Counted from the first letter of the stretch, positions 1 to 9,346 are shown. The stretch: DNA of 64,000 nt from CAYNTC01 sp964432925 (GCA_964432925.1 CAYSPM010000001.1:12241-76240); one strand, 5' to 3'. Notes: generated from the letters alone by a model not told the origin. Numbers and translations are program-made.

Positions 1-1
1 T

Positions 2-2644
2 GGCGCCATATTGACATTTGATGCGACCTTTCTTAAGGGCTCAGCAAGAGAAGTAGACGTCTATGGATTGATAGATGGAGACGGTGATTTATGGGACGAA
101 AGCACGATTACCTACAATACCGCTGCCGGTATGCTCACTGCTACTCTTGGGAACTATGCCCTCGACACGGCCAAGGTGACATTGCTGGGAATAATTACTA
201 CTCCTGCTGCCGGTGATCCATATCCTGTCAGTTTCAGTTCGAACCCAACGGATCTTCCGCTGACAAGCTTTCTCGGCGCGGATACGAATAAGCTGGTGAC
301 ATTTTTATTTATCGGCACCGACAATGAGGTCGAGATTGCCTCAAAAGAGCACGAAACGTTCATTGCGCCCACTCTGACTTTGCCGAACGCAGTTATAGGG
401 GCAAGAACTTCAGCTACTAGCCCAAATCCGGCTGATGGAGTGGAAGATGTGTCCCGCGATGTGGTCCTTAGCTGGACGCCGGGAGAATATGCCGCTGCTC
501 ATGATGTATATTTAGGCCCCAACTTTGACGACGTCAACGATGCCAGCAAAACCAATGACCCGCAGGGCGTACTGCTTAGTCGAGACCAGACCGGTACCAC
601 TTATGATCCTAATGGCTTTCTTGAATTCAGCCAGACCTATTACTGGCGAGTCGATGAAGTTAATTCTGCTCCCGACTATACAATATATCCAGGCAACGTC
701 TGGAGCTTTACGGTCGAGCCTTTTGTTTATCCCATTGAAAACATAACAGCCACAGCCTCCAGTTCGCAGACTGGAATGGGACCTGAAAAGACTATCGATA
801 ACTCCGGACTCAGCGATAATGACCAGCACTCGACGCTTGGAGAGGATATGTGGCTAAGCAATATCACTGGACCGCAGCCGAGCTGGATACAGTATGAATT
901 TGATCGTGTTTACAAACTTCACGAGATGTGGGTGTGGAACTCTAATTGGGCGATTGAGTCTTTGGTCGGTTTGGGACTGAAGGATGTTACGATTGAGTAC
1001 TCGACCGACGCCAACGACTGGATGCAATTGGATGGTACCCATGAATTCAACCGAGCGACAGGCTTGCCTGATTATGTTTACAATACAACCGTTCCTTTTG
1101 AGGCCACAGCAAAGTATGTTAAAATTACTGCTAATACCAACTGGGGCGGAACGGTACAATTCGGTTTGAGCGAAGTCCGGTTCTTCTACAAGCCTGTCCA
1201 TGCAAGAGTACCAAAACCGGCGGATGGCCAGGAAGGTTTAGGTCTGAGTGTAGTACTTAGTTGGCTTGCGGGAAGAGAGGCAACCTCGCACGAAATATAC
1301 TTTAATGCCGATAGGCAATCAGTAGTAGATGGTACAGCCTTTCTCGATACGGTAAGCCAAAGCAGCTATACTCTCACTTCTCTTGAATTCGGAAGGACAT
1401 ACTATTGGAAGATCGTTGAGGTCAATGAAGCTGAAAGTCCCACGCACTTCGAAGGTGACGTCTGGAGCTTTTCCACATTAGGGTACTCTGTTGTGGACGA
1501 CTTTGAAGACTATAATGACTCCGAGCCCGACAGGATATTTGATACGTGGGTAGACGGGTGGGGCATTGATGAAAATGGTTCACAAGTAGGTTATAGCACA
1601 GCACCTTTTGCCGAGCGAATTATCGTTAATAGTGGCTCCCAGCAGTCCATGCCGTTCTCTTACAATAACACTGGCGGCGTAGCGTATTCAGAGGCCACAT
1701 GCACATTTGATACACCACAGGATTGGACTATAGGAGGTGTTAATACCCTGAGATTGTACTTGCGAGGTTATCCAACGGCGTTCCTTGAGAGCTCAGCAGG
1801 CAACATCGTCATGAGCGGGGCCGGTACGGACATCTTTGGCACAGCGGATGAATTTCGCTTTGCCTATAAATATCTCAACGGAGATGGTTCTATCGCCGCC
1901 CGCGTCGAGAGTCTGGTGGATACGGATCCATGGGCCAAGACTGGCGTGATGATTCGCGAGACGCTGGATCCGGGCTCCAGGTGGGCTGCTGTATTTTTGA
2001 CGGGCGACAATGGCGTTCGTTTCCAAGCCAGACCATTGAGCAATGACGAGGCCACCAGCGACACTGACGTGGTAACTTCTGAGCAGACGGCACTGCGTGA
2101 GCCGGTCTGGATAAAGATGGAGCGTTCGGGCAGTGAATTCAACGGCTTCTATGCGACGGACGAGGCCGGTACTGCCTGGACGCCGATTGTTTGGAATCCA
2201 CAGACGATCAACATGACGAGCAACGTCTGCATAGGCTTGGCGGTGACCAGCCATAGCGCCGGCAATTCGACGATTGCCGAATTCTCCGGTGTCTCTACCA
2301 CAGGCAGCGTCACCGGTCAGTGGCAGGTTGAGGCCATCGGGGTAGAAATGGGTGAGAATGATCCAGAACTTTTGTATGTGGTTGTGGAAGGTGGCGGTAA
2401 GGCTAAGACCTTCGAGCATCCGGACAATCCGAATGCGGTGCTTTCGGCTGACTGGCAGCAGTGGGATATCCCACTCGGCGTTTTCGGCGATGCTGGTGTG
2501 ACTCTTACTGCGGTCCAGAAGATGTCCATCGGCGTTGGAAGTAAGACAGCTCCGCAGCAAAGTGGCGAAGGACAACTTTATTTTGATGATATCAGGCTGT
2601 ACCCACCACCGGAGCCTGATCCGAACACACAGCCCCAAGAGTAA
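2..2644 (+). CDS. Secreted multidomain carbohydrate-binding protein, 5' end outside window
   Basis: The frame is open to the left edge, so the N-terminus and any signal peptide are missing; the TTG at 11 is not a convincing start. Counting residues from base 11: a DNRLRE/CBM96-like beta domain (1-128), an Fn3-like segment starting at PADGVEDVSRDVVLSW (140-237), an F5/8 type C (discoidin) domain (242-396), a second Fn3-like segment (400-492), then a jelly-roll opening with VVDDFEDYND (493-870). The last domain is interrupted at about 590-765 by a DUF1349-like beta-sandwich (WAKTGVMIRETLDPGS). No catalytic domain is visible. Such architectures are typical of exported polysaccharide-binding proteins of Phycisphaerae. 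The role, glycan binding at the surface or outside the cell, is inferred. The next gene is a truncated paralogue. Confidence 0.75.
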   Translation, partial: GAILTFDATFLKGSAREVDVYGLIDGDGDLWDESTITYNTAAGMLTATLGNYALDTAKVTLLGIITTPAAGDPYPVSFSSNPTDLPLTSFLGADTNKLVTFLFIGTDNEVEIASKEHETFIAPTLTLPNAVIGARTSATSPNPADGVEDVSRDVVLSWTPGEYAAAHDVYLGPNFDDVNDASKTNDPQGVLLSRDQTGTTYDPNGFLEFSQTYYWRVDEVNSAPDYTIYPGNVWSFTVEPFVYPIENITATASSSQTGMGPEKTIDNSGLSDNDQHSTLGEDMWLSNITGPQPSWIQYEFDRVYKLHEMWVWNSNWAIESLVGLGLKDVTIEYSTDANDWMQLDGTHEFNRATGLPDYVYNTTVPFEATAKYVKITANTNWGGTVQFGLSEVRFFYKPVHARVPKPADGQEGLGLSVVLSWLAGREATSHEIYFNADRQSVVDGTAFLDTVSQSSYTLTSLEFGRTYYWKIVEVNEAESPTHFEGDVWSFSTLGYSVVDDFEDYNDSEPDRIFDTWVDGWGIDENGSQVGYSTAPFAERIIVNSGSQQSMPFSYNNTGGVAYSEATCTFDTPQDWTIGGVNTLRLYLRGYPTAFLESSAGNIVMSGAGTDIFGTADEFRFAYKYLNGDGSIAARVESLVDTDPWAKTGVMIRETLDPGSRWAAVFLTGDNGVRFQARPLSNDEATSDTDVVTSEQTALREPVWIKMERSGSEFNGFYATDEAGTAWTPIVWNPQTINMTSNVCIGLAVTSHSAGNSTIAEFSGVSTTGSVTGQWQVEAIGVEMGENDPELLYVVVEGGGKAKTFEHPDNPNAVLSADWQQWDIPLGVFGDAGVTLTAVQKMSIGVGSKTAPQQSGEGQLYFDDIRLYPPPEPDPNTQPQE

Positions 2645-2758
2645 AGTGAAGATGAAGGTGAGGTGCGACAGAGTAGTTGACTTCACAGATTTGATGACTG
2701 TGTGGTTCTAAAAAGCAGTTGTGAACATACGTAGGATTTGGAGATAATTGTAGTAATC

Positions 2759-2798
2759 CGGGGCCCATGCTGATTAATAGTATGGGCCTCTGTTTTTT
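2759..2798 (+). terminator. Rho-independent terminator after the first surface protein
   Basis: Arms GGGCCCAT and ATGGGCCTC enclose a short loop and are followed by TGTTTTTTG. It lies about 115 bases after the stop codon. The terminator of the downstream paralogue at 5278-5320 is similar in sequence, suggesting the whole gene module was duplicated. Confidence 0.8.
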
Positions 2799-3284
2799 GC
2801 CCGGTCGTGTTTTTTTAAGCTAAAGGACATTCTCATCCAACTCTACGGTCGAATAATCATGTAGGGTATTTCTTGAACAAAGGTGGTCAATTTGATATAT
2901 TAAGGATGATTGTTTATCCGGTAATGTGCCTGTTTTTCACAGCAGGACAAAAAACGCAGAATGATTTCATCCAGAAAGCGGTGCCATGATTTTGGGTTTT
3001 GTATCTTGTTCAGTGGTTTCTGCTATCTAATCTGTATTCTGTTTTGATCTTTTGTGAGAAGGAGGTGGAGTGCAATCCTGGTTAAAGTTCCTATTGCATT
3101 AGAACGCATTTTGGAGGGGAAATTTATAATTCTTCTTCTCAGTTTGTTGAACGTTGTCTGCAGTGAACGCTTAGTTATTCATAAGAGAATTGCCGCTCGT
3201 CTAGGGCGATAATTTTTTCACTATGTAGCCGAAGCATACGTATTATGTTTTTGGTGTTTTTTGAATGAGGATTACTATGTGTAG
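2799..3284. other. Intergenic stretch without a recognised gene
   Basis: About 490 bases with stops in all frames. Homology to the upstream gene begins abruptly at about 3285, in the middle of the F5/8 C domain, so this stretch sits where the 5' half of the second paralogue should be. No recognisable remnant of the missing domains and no clear promoter was seen. Confidence 0.5.
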
Positions 3285-3323
3285 AAAATTGATTTCTCGA
3301 CCGACGCCAACGACCGGACGCAA

Positions 3324-5231
3324 TTGACCGACGTACCTGAATTTGTCCAGGCTACCGGCCAAAATGATTATGCCCACAATACTACCGTTTATTTTGAAGG
3401 TGCAGCCGCAAAGTATGTCAAGATTACCGCTAATAGCAACTGGGGCGGAATAGGCCAATGCGGTCTCAGCGAAGTCCGCTTTTTCTACAAGCCTGTTCGT
3501 GCAAGAGAACCCAGGCCGGCTCCAGGCCAGGCAAATGTGCCTCTGGATGTAGTGCTTGGCTGGCGAGCGGGAAGAGAAGCTGCCACGCATGAGGTGTACT
3601 TTGACACCAGTGAACAAGCCGTCAGAGATGGCACCGTTACCCCGGAAAGCGTCCCCGGTAACGGCTGCATGGCCAGCTATGCTCCGTCATCCCTTGAATT
3701 AGGCCAGACCTACTACTGGAAAGTTACCGAAGTCAATGATGCCCAGAGTCCTGCGTCCTGGGATAGTGACGTCTGGAGCTTTTCCACAGTAGAGTACTCT
3801 GTTGTGGACGACTTTGAGGACTACAACGACACTGAGCCGGACAGGATATTTGACGCATGGATAGACGGCTGGGGCATTGCTGAGAACGGCTCACAGGTAG
3901 GTTATAGTGTGGCACCTTTTGCTGAGCAGACCATCGTTAATAGTGGCACTCAATCCATGCCCTTTTCTTATAATAACACTGGAGCAGCAGCATATTCGGA
4001 GGCTATACACAGTTTTGATGCTCCGCAGGATTGGAGCAGAGCTGGTGTTAAGACACTAACGCTGTATTTCTACGGCGACCTGGACAATAATGCTAACGAG
4101 TCGTTGTGGGTGAAGCTAACGGATCAGAGCGGTAGTGCAACGGTAAGATACGGAACATACGCCGACGAGGATGTAAATAACCTGACAGAGCTATCCTGGC
4201 ATGAGTGGAACATTGCTCTGGCAGGCTTAGGCATAGACCTGGCTCATGTCGAGTCTATTTCCATTGGTTTTGGTGATCCTGGTGGCATGTCGTCAGGAAA
4301 TTCAGGCTGGATGTACTTCGACGACATCAGGTTGTATCCTACAAGATGCGTTGCTTCAAAGGGTCAGCCCTGCGGCGACCTCAACGACGACTGTGTTGTT
4401 GATTATTTAGACCTTGAGATACTCGGTGAAGACTGGTTGCTTACCTATGCAGTTATCGCGACCTCACCTGTCAGTGTTGACGGTTTGGTAGCTCACTGGG
4501 CACTTGACGGCGATGCCGATGACAATTCGGGCAATAATAATCATGGCACTTTAATGGGCTCTCCGAGATGGATAGCAGCCGGTCAGATAGGTGGCGCACT
4601 GGCACTTGACGGAGTGGAGGACTACGTTAATTGCAGTGTTAGTACGAGCTTGAATATCACCGATGCGATTACGCTTTCAGCGTGGGTAAAGACGAACGAT
4701 ACCGGCAACGGTCAACACAATCCTTACATAACCAAAGGTGACACGAGTTATGGGCTAAAGCACTTTACAGATAATGGCATAGAATTCTTCATCTATGACG
4801 GAGATTGGTACCAGGCTCGCTCTGATGCTTTGGATAGTTCGTTTAATGGCGTCTGGCACCATGTAGCAGGCACTTATGATGGAAGTGAACTTAAGTTGTA
4901 TCTTGACGGAGCATTATTGGCTACGACGGAGCACGTTGGTTCTATAGCTACTAATCAATTTGCCGTCAATATAGGAAGGAACTCTGAAGCTGATGATGGC
5001 ACCCGCTTTTACGAAGGCTTGATAGACGATGTTCGTATTTACAACCGGGCGTTGTCGTCGGCTGAGATAGCATACCTTGCTGACACGACACAGGGCGATG
5101 GCCAGTTGTATGTTCCGGTTCCGTCTGCTGCGGAGCTATATTCTTCTGAGCCTGCCGGTTCTCGCAGTATTGATTTTAAGGACTATGCAGAATTAGTTTC
5201 AGCATGGCTTGAGCAGAGTGTCTGGCCGTAG
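3324..5231 (+). CDS. 5'-truncated paralogue with Fn3-like, jelly-roll, dockerin-like and LamG domains
   Basis: This is a second copy of the preceding gene type. The match to the upstream F5/8 C domain already starts at 3285 (KIDFSTDAND against TIEYSTDAND), directly after an in-frame TAG at 3282; the TTG at 3324 is only the first possible start. From that TTG: F5/8 C remnant (1-56), Fn3-like (58-150), jelly-roll starting VVDDFEDYND (155-340, without the DUF1349-like insert of its neighbour), a dockerin-like segment CGDLNDDCVVDYLDLEIL (349-372), a LamG/concanavalin-like domain (383-590) and a C-terminal half-dockerin SIDFKDYAELVSAWLEQ. No signal peptide is present, so export is doubtful and this is probably a gene remnant, although the remaining frame is clean over 1.9 kb. 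Confidence 0.65.
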   Translation: MTDVPEFVQATGQNDYAHNTTVYFEGAAAKYVKITANSNWGGIGQCGLSEVRFFYKPVRAREPRPAPGQANVPLDVVLGWRAGREAATHEVYFDTSEQAVRDGTVTPESVPGNGCMASYAPSSLELGQTYYWKVTEVNDAQSPASWDSDVWSFSTVEYSVVDDFEDYNDTEPDRIFDAWIDGWGIAENGSQVGYSVAPFAEQTIVNSGTQSMPFSYNNTGAAAYSEAIHSFDAPQDWSRAGVKTLTLYFYGDLDNNANESLWVKLTDQSGSATVRYGTYADEDVNNLTELSWHEWNIALAGLGIDLAHVESISIGFGDPGGMSSGNSGWMYFDDIRLYPTRCVASKGQPCGDLNDDCVVDYLDLEILGEDWLLTYAVIATSPVSVDGLVAHWALDGDADDNSGNNNHGTLMGSPRWIAAGQIGGALALDGVEDYVNCSVSTSLNITDAITLSAWVKTNDTGNGQHNPYITKGDTSYGLKHFTDNGIEFFIYDGDWYQARSDALDSSFNGVWHHVAGTYDGSELKLYLDGALLATTEHVGSIATNQFAVNIGRNSEADDGTRFYEGLIDDVRIYNRALSSAEIAYLADTTQGDGQLYVPVPSAAELYSSEPAGSRSIDFKDYAELVSAWLEQSVWP

Positions 5232-5277
5232 CTTTGCGTTTTGAGATTGTCAGTTATCCATAAACGATTGCATGAAT

Positions 5278-5320
5278 CTGGGGCTCATGTTGATTTAAGG
5301 CATGGGCCCCAGCTTTTTTT
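5278..5320 (+). terminator. Rho-independent terminator after the truncated paralogue
   Basis: CTGGGGCTCATG pairs with CATGGGCCCCAG across a short loop and is followed directly by CTTTTTTT. It lies 46 bases after the stop codon. The 62-codon frame that overlaps it is not a gene. Confidence 0.85.
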
Positions 5321-5529
5321 AAGACGGAACCCAGCTCGCTGGGCACAAATGCAACAGCCAAGGAAAGACTTCACCGTGTATGACGAGCGTTTGATGCTCA
5401 ATACCGATAATGTGCACAAAGGCAGGTAAATTTAGTGGTTCAGTGCCGCTTCACTACCGAGAATGGGGCAGTAAGACGGATATGTATTCTGCTTATTAAA
5501 CCAGCACCATGGTTTGACCGATAGGTTGC

Positions 5530-5563
5530 ATAGGCTGGCTGAGCTAAGACTCAGCCAGCCTAT
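5530..5563 (+). other. Perfect 14-bp stem-loop upstream of the sigma factor gene
   Basis: ATAGGCTGGCTGAG and CTCAGCCAGCCTAT form a perfect stem around a 6-base loop. On the plus strand it is followed by A residues, not T, so it is a poor terminator for either strand. It lies 80-170 bases before the sigma factor coding region and could be a leader structure or an operator. Otherwise 5321-5640 holds nothing recognisable. Confidence 0.6.
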
Positions 5564-5698
5564 AAAAATAAGCAGAGATAAAAACAATTTAGCCCCTTAT
5601 GGCGGGAGTCGAAAGACTTTTCTGTCGGGCGGGAGGGTCCTATAGCATTTGACGCTACTATAAAGGAATACCTAAAAGAGATCGACGAAGCATCCCTT

Positions 5699-6463
5699 TT
5701 GACATGGGAAGAGGAGTGCGAATTAGGTAAGCGAATAATTGAAGATAACGACCCTTGGGCGAGGGAGCAGTTTGTGCGAAGTAATCTGCGGCTGGTTGTC
5801 AATATCGCTAAGAAATATGCCGGACATGGAATGACCCTCGGCGATTTGATTGAAGAAGGCAATCTCGGTCTAATTAAAGCCGTTGATTATTTTGACCCGT
5901 CGCATGGAACACGCTTTAGCACATACGCGGCATGGTGGATAAAGCAAAGTATTAGACGAGCTTTGCTTGAGAATATTCAGCCTGTACACGTTCCGACATA
6001 TATGGTCGCGTTGATAAACCAATGGCGGCATACAGAAACAGAGCTTGAGAACAAACTTGGCAGGAAACTAAGCGTTGAAGAAATGGCTGAGATAATGCAC
6101 CTGCCGCTTCGCAAGGCCAAGATCATAAATAGAATCGTTGAGGTTCTTGGCGCAGCGAGTGAAAGCCTGGGTAGTGATGAATTGGATGAAAACCAAGCCC
6201 TTGAAGCAACACTGGCCGACGATAGTGCTGGTAGACCCGAGGATGCTCTGGTTGAGGATGAAGAAAAGGCAAAAGCTTTAAGGCTTCTCAACAATATCGA
6301 CCCAAGGGAGGCTTACATTCTACGGTTGCACTACGGCCTCGGAGGAAACAGGCCGATGACACTGAAGGAAATTGGTAAGAAATTAAACCTGACGCGAGAG
6401 AGAATCCGTCAACTCCGACGGGATGCACTTACAAAGCTTTATGAGTACATGAACGAGGAATAA
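5699..6463 (+). CDS. RNA polymerase sigma factor, RpoD-like (sigma-70 family)
   Basis: Primary-type sigma-70 protein with region 1.2/2 (EQFVRSNLRLVVNIAKKYAG, then GLIKAVDYFDPSHGTRFSTY and AAWWIKQSIRRAL for -10 recognition and melting), region 3 and a C-terminal helix-turn-helix (MTLKEIGKKLNLTRERIRQL) for -35 binding. Homology clearly continues upstream of the TTG at 5699: AFDATIKEYLKEIDEASLL is encoded in frame from 5645, which is the usual region 1.2. No ATG, GTG or TTG exists in that frame back to the stop at 5579. Either ATA at 5642 (GGAGG at 5632-5636) starts it, or a one-base indel separates it from the ATG at 5599, whose frame runs to about 5650. The 254-residue length is short for housekeeping RpoD, so a group 2 factor is also possible. 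Confidence 0.85.
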   Translation: MTWEEECELGKRIIEDNDPWAREQFVRSNLRLVVNIAKKYAGHGMTLGDLIEEGNLGLIKAVDYFDPSHGTRFSTYAAWWIKQSIRRALLENIQPVHVPTYMVALINQWRHTETELENKLGRKLSVEEMAEIMHLPLRKAKIINRIVEVLGAASESLGSDELDENQALEATLADDSAGRPEDALVEDEEKAKALRLLNNIDPREAYILRLHYGLGGNRPMTLKEIGKKLNLTRERIRQLRRDALTKLYEYMNEE

Positions 6464-6590
6464 CGACGGAAAAGCAATGTAATAAGACTTGATAAATCGA
6501 GCCGAGGTTGTAACAATAAACAGGACAAGTAGGGAGCGTTCTATGTGATGCAGCATTTCAATTCTAACTGATTCCATGGAAGGCAGATAA

Positions 6591-7118
6591 ATGACAAAAC
6601 AAAGGATCGATCTGGAAAAACACATCCGCAGCATACCTGATTGGCCCAAAAAAGGGATTCTGTTCCGCGACATCACGCCGTTGTTAGCTGATCCAGAGGC
6701 GTTTTCAACAACAGTAGATGCTCTGTGTGCCAGCTTTGATAATACAGGCGTTGACTATGTCGCTGCGGTAGAAGCGCGGGGGTTCATATTTGGAGCTGTT
6801 GTTGCGCAGCGTCTTGGCGTGGGCTTTGTGCCTATCCGTAAGAAAGGAAAACTGCCTTTCAAAACCGAGAGCGTCACTTACGAGCTGGAATATGGTACTG
6901 ATACGCTGGAAGTCCACAGTGATGCCGTAAGCAAAGGTGCTAAGGTTTTGATGGTGGACGATTTGTTGGCCACTGGAGGGACAATGGCGGCAGCCTGTAA
7001 GCTCATAGAGAAAATCGGCGGAAAAGTCTTGGGGATAGCGTTTCTCATCGAGCTTTCTGAACTGGCTGGCCGAGAAAAACTCCCCGGATACAAGGTTAAT
7101 ACTATCATATCTTACTGA
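6591..7118 (+). CDS. apt: Adenine phosphoribosyltransferase
   Basis: Salvage enzyme converting adenine and PRPP to AMP and pyrophosphate in the cytoplasm. The 175-residue length matches the family. Family signatures are visible: PDWPKKGILFRDITPLL near the N-terminus, YVAAVEARGFIFG, and the PRPP-binding loop VLMVDDLLATGGTMAAA near residue 120-136. The ATG at 6591 follows a purine-rich GGAAGGC element at a suitable distance. It stands alone, 127 bases after the sigma factor gene on the same strand. Confidence 0.95.
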   Translation: MTKQRIDLEKHIRSIPDWPKKGILFRDITPLLADPEAFSTTVDALCASFDNTGVDYVAAVEARGFIFGAVVAQRLGVGFVPIRKKGKLPFKTESVTYELEYGTDTLEVHSDAVSKGAKVLMVDDLLATGGTMAAACKLIEKIGGKVLGIAFLIELSELAGREKLPGYKVNTIISY

Positions 7119-7212
7119 TTTATTTAGCGGGGATTCTATCAACTTTAGAGCATAGTGTTCTGTCTCTAATCAATTGAGGGATATAGTCTTTTTAAGTTTT
7201 ATTCGTACCTCT

Positions 7213-7312
7213 NNNNNNNNNNNNNNNNNNNNNNNNNNNNNNNNNNNNNNNNNNNNNNNNNNNNNNNNNNNNNNNNNNNNNNNNNNNNNNNNNNNNNNNN
7301 NNNNNNNNNNNN
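7213..7312. other. Assembly gap of 100 N (real missing sequence)
   Basis: Flanking sequences share no overlap, unlike the two other gaps in this window, so an unknown length of DNA is missing. The gap removes the C-terminus of the minus-strand hydrolase, including its expected catalytic histidine. Confidence 0.9.
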
Positions 7313-8074
7313 GAAATCTCGACAAACTCTTTCGGTTCATTTGCCGCTTCATAGATTTTTAGTCCGAAATCAAATGGTACGATTTCATCATCTTTGCTGT
7401 GAATCACCGTAACAGGACAGTGGACCTGTTTGATATAATCGATTGTCTCGTAGGTAAATTGCGCAAACCATCGCACTGGCATATTAAGGATAAACTCTCT
7501 TGCCCATATCAACGTACGATGTAAAAGCGCTCTCGATGACCAGGCCTTTAGCCTTGACCTTGGTTGCGAGCTCTGCTGCAATACTGCCGCCCAAGGATCT
7601 GCCAAAAATGATGATGTTGTTCGGTGCGGTCTTTCTCTGGTGGATTAGCCAGTCGTACGCCGCATTTGTGTCAAGATATGTACCCGCTTCGGTGGCTTTA
7701 CCCTCGCTGTTGCCGTAACCGCGATAGTCGAAAATAAAGCAATTTAGCCCAAAATTATGAAAGATGCTTATACTGTCCAAACGGTGCATGATATTGCCGC
7801 CGTTGCCGTGGCAGAATAAAATGGTAATCTTGCCGTCTCCCGCAGGAATATACCAGCCGGTTAGCTTTAAGCCGTCGCTGCTTTGAAAAATCACAGCCTC
7901 GAATTCCAAGCCTATATCCCTTGGTGTGCATTCGACTTCTCGCGCAGGGCCGTACAGCAACTTTGGCTGCATAAAAAACAATATAAATCCCCAGCCGCAA
8001 TACACGATAACCAATACCGTAACTATGGCAAGCAGCACCGATCCCATGACAATGCTCAATACAACGGTTAGCAA
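7313..8074 (-). pseudogene. Alpha/beta hydrolase with frameshift, C-terminus lost in gap
   Basis: Membrane-anchored alpha/beta hydrolase of the BEM46/YfhR-like type. It starts at 8074 with a transmembrane helix (residues 1-34), then the oxyanion-hole motif HGNGGN and the nucleophile elbow GRSLGGS. The frame breaks at about 7484-7490: after GKRVYP the next bases read TAATATG, and deleting one A gives P-Y-M-P and restores the downstream frame MPVRWFAQFTYETIDYIKQV, which carries the acid motif HSKDDEIVPF. The rest lies in the gap. The break is either a genuine mutation or a sequencing/assembly error; the intact motifs on both sides favour the latter or a very recent event. Substrate unknown. Confidence 0.75.
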
Positions 8075-8144
8075 CCATTAACCTATTATTGCAACCTGCC
8101 CATTTTAGTTTGCTCTAAAACCGAGAACAAACTACAATTTTATT

Positions 8145-9203
8145 GTGATAAAAAGAAGAAAAACTATAACTGTCAAAGTTGGCTCAGTAAGAATTGGCTC
8201 TTCAGCACCGATCGCCATCCAATCTATGACGAAGGTGCCTACCGTTGATGTGGCCCGCTGTGTAAGGCAGATAAACCAACTCAATCACGCTGGCTGCCAG
8301 TTGGTAAGAGTTGCTGTCCCCACCCGCGCTGATACCGCAGCATTTGCTAAAATCGTTCAGAAAGTAGATATTCCATTAATCGCCGATATTCACTTCAGCC
8401 CTGCCCGCGCAATCGAAGCCATAGAAGCTGGTGCCGCAAAGATCAGACTAAATCCAGGTAATATAAAAAATCCCAAAGGTATCAATCGGATAATAGACGT
8501 AGCCAAGATGCACAAAATCGCTGTACGCATTGGAGTCAACGAGGCAAGCATAAGAGACCTCAATAAGGCTTCTGTTCCTCTTACCAAGAGAACTGCTCTA
8601 ATGCTAAGGGAAATAACCAAATATGTCCGTTTGTTCGAAAAGCGAAAATTCTCACAATTGGTTCTCAGCGCAAAAAGCAGTGACACTATCAGAACCATTG
8701 AAGTCAATCGCAAGATTGCCGAGAAATTCGATTATCCGATTCACCTTGGCCTTACTCATGCGGGTCTACCTGAAGATGCGAGAGTACCTTCGGCTGTAAC
8801 GCTGGGGGCGCTACTGGCAGAGGGTATCGGTGACACTATAAGGGTCAGTGCTGCAGGCAGCCCTATTGTGGAAACTGAAATCGCAAAACAGATAATGATC
8901 TCGCTTGGTCTGCATAGGAGTAGCACAGCGGAACTGATAGTGTGCCCAACATGTGCGCGAGCAGAAGTAGACGTAGTCAAACTCGCTCGTCGCGTTAAAA
9001 AAGCTCTTAACACCATCAATAAACCCCTACGCATCGCCATAATGGGTTGCATCGTTAACGGCCCCGGTGAGGCCGCCGATGCCGACCTTGCTGTGTGCGC
9101 AGCTAAAAACAAAGCATACTTCTACCGCAATGGCCGGAAGATCGGCGTCGTCCCAGAAAGTAAAATTGTCCCAGCCTTGCTGGCGGAATTACGCAACCTA
9201 TGA
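8145..9203 (+). CDS. ispG: 4-hydroxy-3-methylbut-2-en-1-yl diphosphate synthase
   Basis: Penultimate enzyme of the MEP (non-mevalonate) isoprenoid pathway: reductive conversion of MEcPP to HMBPP using a 4Fe-4S cluster. The 352-residue length matches the short bacterial form. It shows SVRIGSSAPIAIQSMTKVPT at the N-terminus, the TIM-barrel stretch PLIADIHFSPARAIEA, and the cluster cysteines in CPTCARAEVDV (about 266-276) and MGCIVNGPGEAADAD (about 301-315). The start is GTG at 8145, preceded by an A/T-rich region shared with the divergent hydrolase gene. ispH, the next pathway step, lies about 5 kb away on the other strand. Confidence 0.95.
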   Translation: MIKRRKTITVKVGSVRIGSSAPIAIQSMTKVPTVDVARCVRQINQLNHAGCQLVRVAVPTRADTAAFAKIVQKVDIPLIADIHFSPARAIEAIEAGAAKIRLNPGNIKNPKGINRIIDVAKMHKIAVRIGVNEASIRDLNKASVPLTKRTALMLREITKYVRLFEKRKFSQLVLSAKSSDTIRTIEVNRKIAEKFDYPIHLGLTHAGLPEDARVPSAVTLGALLAEGIGDTIRVSAAGSPIVETEIAKQIMISLGLHRSSTAELIVCPTCARAEVDVVKLARRVKKALNTINKPLRIAIMGCIVNGPGEAADADLAVCAAKNKAYFYRNGRKIGVVPESKIVPALLAELRNL

Positions 9204-9346
9204 CCGTTGGACGCCGCAACAAGCACCGCGACACTTGCCTTCGAAAATCATCCTGTACCGCGTGCCGTACGTGTTTGCCGACGTCCCGACATGATTTTGA
9301 CACGGGCCTGATGCTGCGTTACAATAAAGTTCAGGTTTGAATAGAT

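Noticed and set aside
1793..2686. 297-codon open frame on the minus strand
   Set aside because: It is a shadow of the surface-protein gene, which has clear domain homology in its own frame; the minus-strand translation shows no family pattern.
5241..5429. 62-codon open frame after the second surface protein
   Set aside because: It runs through a clear terminator hairpin and has no homology-like features.
7213..7312. First N gap as another false gap
   Set aside because: The flanking sequences share no 55-base overlap, so this one is genuine missing sequence.
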